Assembly (NCBI GenBank): GCA_028821575.1
Contig: JAPPFW010000092.1
Span: 62,001 to 126,000, forward strand
Direction of reading: 5' to 3'
DNA from: a bacterium
Lineage (GTDB): Bacteria; Actinomycetota; Acidimicrobiia; Spongiisociales; Spongiisociaceae
Length of the DNA: 64,000 nt
This document shows positions 61,277 through 64,000 of the stretch, one piece after another. The position numbers and the translations under genes are program-made. The notes under the pieces are model-generated. The model searched no databases. It was given only the letters and a program-made list of their open reading frames with translations, and was not told the DNA's origin. Each line of letters opens with the position of its first letter. Position 1 is the stretch's first letter.

Positions 61277-61564
61277 ATGGCTACGAAACAGTCAATAGTT
61301 GTCCGGGCTGGGGAGATCTCGGCACATGAAGGGTTCGAGGCGGTAACCGCGGGCAGGCTGACTAGGGAGTGCGGAGTTTCAACGATCGTCAACACCTCGG
61401 CCGAGGTTTCCACACACTTCGCCACCGATGAGTTGCTCCAGCAGTCGATCGTCCGGTCGGGCGCCGACGTGTTCAGAAAGGCCGTGACCCAACCGGCCAA
61501 TGCAGTTCCGGAGGGCATCGAGCGGCTCAGAACCCTACTTTCGCACCGCGTCGGCTACTCGTAA
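61277..61564 (+). pseudogene. TetR/AcrR-family regulator remnant
   Basis: 95 codons beginning ATG 61277 'MATKQSIVVRAGEISAHEGF' and 'VTAGRLTRECGVS', i.e. a TetR N-terminal HTH. Where the recognition helix should read like 'KSGLFAHFGSKEEL' the text is 'TIVNTSAEVSTHFATDELL', a few residues too long. It stops after 'RLRTLLSHRVGYS', whereas full TetR proteins are about 190 residues. Likely decayed. It is divergent from arsM by 260 bases, so it may once have controlled it. Confidence 0.5.
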
Positions 61565-61692
61565 AGCGACGCCTACCACGGCGGCTTCGTCGGAGGGGCT
61601 TCCGATCTGCCGGATCGCCGGACCGTCCGCTAGATACCGCGATCGGAAAACGACCCGATCCAAACGCTAACTACCTACCACCTACCACTCAT

Positions 61693-64000
61693 CTACCTGG
61701 GCGTGTGGGTGGTGCCGAGGGTGCGCCACTCGTTGGCGCCGTTGGCGTTGTGAGCCCGTAGCTGCACCACGTAGGCCGTGCCGCTGGCGAGGCCAGTGAT
61801 CTCGACGGTTCCCGTGGCCAGGCCGGGCCGCGGGTAGACCCTGGTCTCCACATAGGCGCTGTCGGCGGTTCCGCTGACCTTGTGACGCACGGTGTAGCCG
61901 TGCACCAGCGAGCCGGTGTCCGAGTATGGCCGGTGCCAGGTGACAACCAGCTTCCCGCTGCGGGCGGCCACGGTGCCGCTCGGCTGCGCGCCCGGCGTGT
62001 TGGTGTTGGCCGGCGCCACCACGACGGTCCGCACCGGGGAGGTCTTTCCCAGTGTGCGGGTGTTCGGGTCGTCGTCCCCATGGTCGGCCCACACCCGGAC
62101 CCGGACCTGGTAGGTCCCTTGATCCAGGCCGTTGAAGATGTGCTCCCGGTCGGACACTCCCTTCTCGGCGCCGGTCCAGTTGCCGTAGGCGCCGGCTGAG
62201 TCGCGCTGCCGGAGTTGCACCACGTAGCCGCCGATGTCGGGAGGTACCTCTTCAGGCTCGTGCCAGCCCACCACCAGCCTGCCGTTGCCGCCGGAGGCCA
62301 TTGCCCAGGGCGGACGCGCGCTGTTGACGTAGGACTCCGCTTCATTGGTAGCCATCTCGCCGGAACCGGAGATTCCGACCGTGGCCCTGACCGAAGTGCC
62401 TTCGGGAACGGGAGTGCCCGCACCGTTGTGATGGTCGGGATGGGAGAGGCTGACAAGGTTGTGCCGCCCGCAAACGACCCGTCCTCCGCCTTGGCCCGGG
62501 ATTGCGCAAGAGGCATCAACGCCGATGTCCTTGTTGTAGTTGGCAATCATGAAGACTCTGCCGGACTGCCGGTTGATGTTGGGGGTGTTGCCGGTGAACC
62601 AGACCTGTAGCGGGTCAACCGGCGGAGCGACGGCCGCGGACCAACTGACGCCCGCGGAGGTGACGGCGCCCACCCGCACCCACCGGGCGAGCCACTTCCC
62701 GCCGATGTCGTAGCTGGTCACGGCGTTGCCCAGCGTCGCCGACTTCCTCACCCGGCCGGTTACGGCTTCCTGCCACTCCACCACATAGCCGTCGGGGCTG
62801 CCTGTGGCGTCCCAACTGACCCGTGACACGCCGAGGCCGTAGTGGGATTCGATCTTCAAGTTGCGGGGGCTGTCCGCACCCGCTGTGAGGCGGTCGAGGT
62901 CTGCCTGGTCGCAGGTAAGGCCCATGCGGGAGGGCACGATGATGTTCAGGGTGCCGATGCCGCCGCTCAGCCGAGTCCCTTCCAGGGTGATGGAGCCTTG
63001 GAACCGCGGGACGCGGCCCACGTAGGGAAAGTCCCCCAGAGCCCAGACGCTGATGTAGTAGCCGCCGGAGAGGTTGAATCCGGAGTAGTCCACTCCCTCC
63101 ATGCCGCACAGGTAGATCTTGTCGGTGGCCGACCTGGTGGACCCCAGGTTGAAGTGACCGATGGTGTCCCACCCGAAGTCCGAATAGAAGTAGAACTCGT
63201 CGATTGATCCGCCGTCATTGAAGTTAGGCGAGTGACCATATAGCCGGTCGTCGCCGGGCCCGCCGATCAGTTTGTCTGCGCCATAAGAGCCTTGCAGCTC
63301 GTCGTTACCAGGACCGCCGTACAGCGTGTCGACTACGCCGGAACCGACCAACGTATCGTTGCCCGCGCCGCCCCACAGCGTGCTGCCTTTGCCCAAAGAA
63401 CTGAAGCCTGTGAGGGAGTCGTCATGATCCGAGCCGATGAGGTTGTGGATGGTATTGGTGACGTTGCCATCGTCGGCTATGTTGCCGAGGAAGTCGCCTT
63501 CGGCGTGGCCAAAGTAGCCTCTGTTGGTACTGAGATTGACGTTCACCCCCTCGGGGGAGCCGGAGTAGTCGGCCGTGTTGATGCCGCCGCCGCCGTCCAG
63601 CCTGTCCGCGCCCGCCCCGCCCCGGAGCACGTTGTCCCCGTCGTCTCCGGTGAGACGGTCGTCATGTTCGGAGCCGGTGATGTTCTCGACGCCGGACAGG
63701 ATATCGCCCTCGGCGTGGCCGCCGCTCTGGGAAGTCATGCCGAGATTCACGTTCACCGCGGCGTAGGAGCCGGAATAGTCGGCGGTGTCCGCGCCACCGC
63801 CGCCGTGTAGGTTGTCACTGCCCGCCCCGCCCCGGAGCACATTGTCCTCGCCGTTTCCGGTGAGAGTGTCGTTGTGGTGTGAGCCTCTGATATTCTCGAC
63901 GTTGGATAGCGTATCGCCCTCGGCCTCACCGCCTCTCTGTGCGGCAGTCGAGCCGAGGTTGACGGTTACCGCAACGCCGGACCCGGAGTAGACCGCCCAG
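61693..64000 (-). CDS. Large RTX (hemolysin-type calcium-binding) and fibronectin-III protein, C-terminal part
   Basis: 769 residues are visible; the frame remains open through base 64000, so the N-terminus lies outside. The visible N-terminal third consists of about 70-residue modules, each with 'DYSGS...VNVNL', 'HAEGD', 'GS.HDD.LTG' and RTX nonapeptides such as 'LRGGAGADRLDGGGG' and 'LYGGPGNDELQG'. After a beta region come three fibronectin-III-like domains with 'VSRVSWDATGSPDGYVVEW', 'LVVGWHEPEEVPPDIGGYVV' and 'LVVTWHRPYSDTGSLVHGYT'. It ends 'TLGTTHTPR' at 61693. Likely secreted and calcium-dependent; adhesin, not toxin, is my reading, because no enzymatic domain is visible. Confidence 0.88.
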   Translation of the reverse strand, partial: WAVYSGSGVAVTVNLGSTAAQRGGEAEGDTLSNVENIRGSHHNDTLTGNGEDNVLRGGAGSDNLHGGGGADTADYSGSYAAVNVNLGMTSQSGGHAEGDILSGVENITGSEHDDRLTGDDGDNVLRGGAGADRLDGGGGINTADYSGSPEGVNVNLSTNRGYFGHAEGDFLGNIADDGNVTNTIHNLIGSDHDDSLTGFSSLGKGSTLWGGAGNDTLVGSGVVDTLYGGPGNDELQGSYGADKLIGGPGDDRLYGHSPNFNDGGSIDEFYFYSDFGWDTIGHFNLGSTRSATDKIYLCGMEGVDYSGFNLSGGYYISVWALGDFPYVGRVPRFQGSITLEGTRLSGGIGTLNIIVPSRMGLTCDQADLDRLTAGADSPRNLKIESHYGLGVSRVSWDATGSPDGYVVEWQEAVTGRVRKSATLGNAVTSYDIGGKWLARWVRVGAVTSAGVSWSAAVAPPVDPLQVWFTGNTPNINRQSGRVFMIANYNKDIGVDASCAIPGQGGGRVVCGRHNLVSLSHPDHHNGAGTPVPEGTSVRATVGISGSGEMATNEAESYVNSARPPWAMASGGNGRLVVGWHEPEEVPPDIGGYVVQLRQRDSAGAYGNWTGAEKGVSDREHIFNGLDQGTYQVRVRVWADHGDDDPNTRTLGKTSPVRTVVVAPANTNTPGAQPSGTVAARSGKLVVTWHRPYSDTGSLVHGYTVRHKVSGTADSAYVETRVYPRPGLATGTVEITGLASGTAYVVQLRAHNANGANEWRTLGTTHTPR
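63570..64000 (-). repeat. Tandem ~210-bp coding repeats of the RTX protein
   Basis: The 'YSGS' block recurs at about 63990, 63777 and 63567, a period of 210-213 bases (70-71 residues). The copies have diverged at the nucleotide level, so this is an old protein-level repeat. Confidence 0.75.

Overview
The window is about 64 kb of GC-rich DNA (roughly 65% by eye) from an actinobacterium. Actinobacterial signs are the DUF222/13E12-type HNH protein, GTG/TTG starts behind purine-rich Shine-Dalgarno sites, and lipoproteins with long Thr/Ala/Pro linkers. The class Acidimicrobiia is my best guess, from style rather than from a marker gene. I found no rRNA, tRNA or CRISPR. It reads as an accessory catabolic region: transporters followed by oxidoreductases and hydrolases, in long unidirectional operons.

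Layout. 1-6.1 kb (-): an AstE/AspA-like zinc hydrolase, an enolase-superfamily dehydratase, a DapA-family lyase, two metallo-beta-lactamase-fold proteins (one has lost its metal motif) and a Gfo/Idh/MocA dehydrogenase. 6.4-16.4 kb (+): a molybdenum hydroxylase (FAD, 2Fe-2S and molybdopterin subunits) wrapped around a complete BMP/PnrA-type ABC importer, with an isochorismatase-family hydrolase on the opposite strand. 17.3-25.8 kb (-): a second complete BMP-type importer in one operon with an MDR dehydrogenase, an FGGY kinase and a class I aldolase, which looks like a polyol or sugar pathway. 26.0-31.8 kb (-): a glycine-reductase-like island between two EamA paralogues. It holds grdC and a grdA whose selenocysteine UGA splits the gene for a standard caller; a macro-domain gene and a coupled unknown gene follow. 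32.1-33.7 kb (+): an alkyl-DHAP-synthase-like flavoenzyme.

33.9-40.8 kb (-): a third BMP-type transporter whose binding-protein gene is broken twice, once by a frameshift and once by a 2,199-bp mobile element (38344-40542). The element has perfect 25-bp inverted repeats and an 8-bp target duplication. It encodes the N-terminal DNA-binding half of an IS1595-type transposase, cut just before the first catalytic Asp and start-stop coupled to a DNA methyltransferase-HNH fusion, plus a 48-residue basic protein and a strongly structured left end. 40.9-56.3 kb (-): UbiD-type decarboxylase, amidohydrolase, M20 and M81 metallopeptidases, Gfo/Idh/MocA dehydrogenase, metallo-beta-lactamase-fold hydrolase, a MalFG-type importer with a frameshifted binding protein, and a second molybdenum hydroxylase with a CobW-type GTPase inside its operon. 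56.6-64 kb: a CDF-like membrane protein, a lipoprotein, the DUF222-HNH protein, an arsenite methyltransferase, a TetR remnant and the C-terminal part of a large RTX/fibronectin-III protein that runs off the window.

The two most notable items are the UGA-containing grdA with its partial glycine reductase set, and the IS1595-like element in which a methyltransferase-HNH gene stands where the transposase catalytic domain should be. Heptanucleotide tandem repeats in several intergenic gaps are a third, unexplained pattern. Family calls rest on motifs read by eye; no database search was run.
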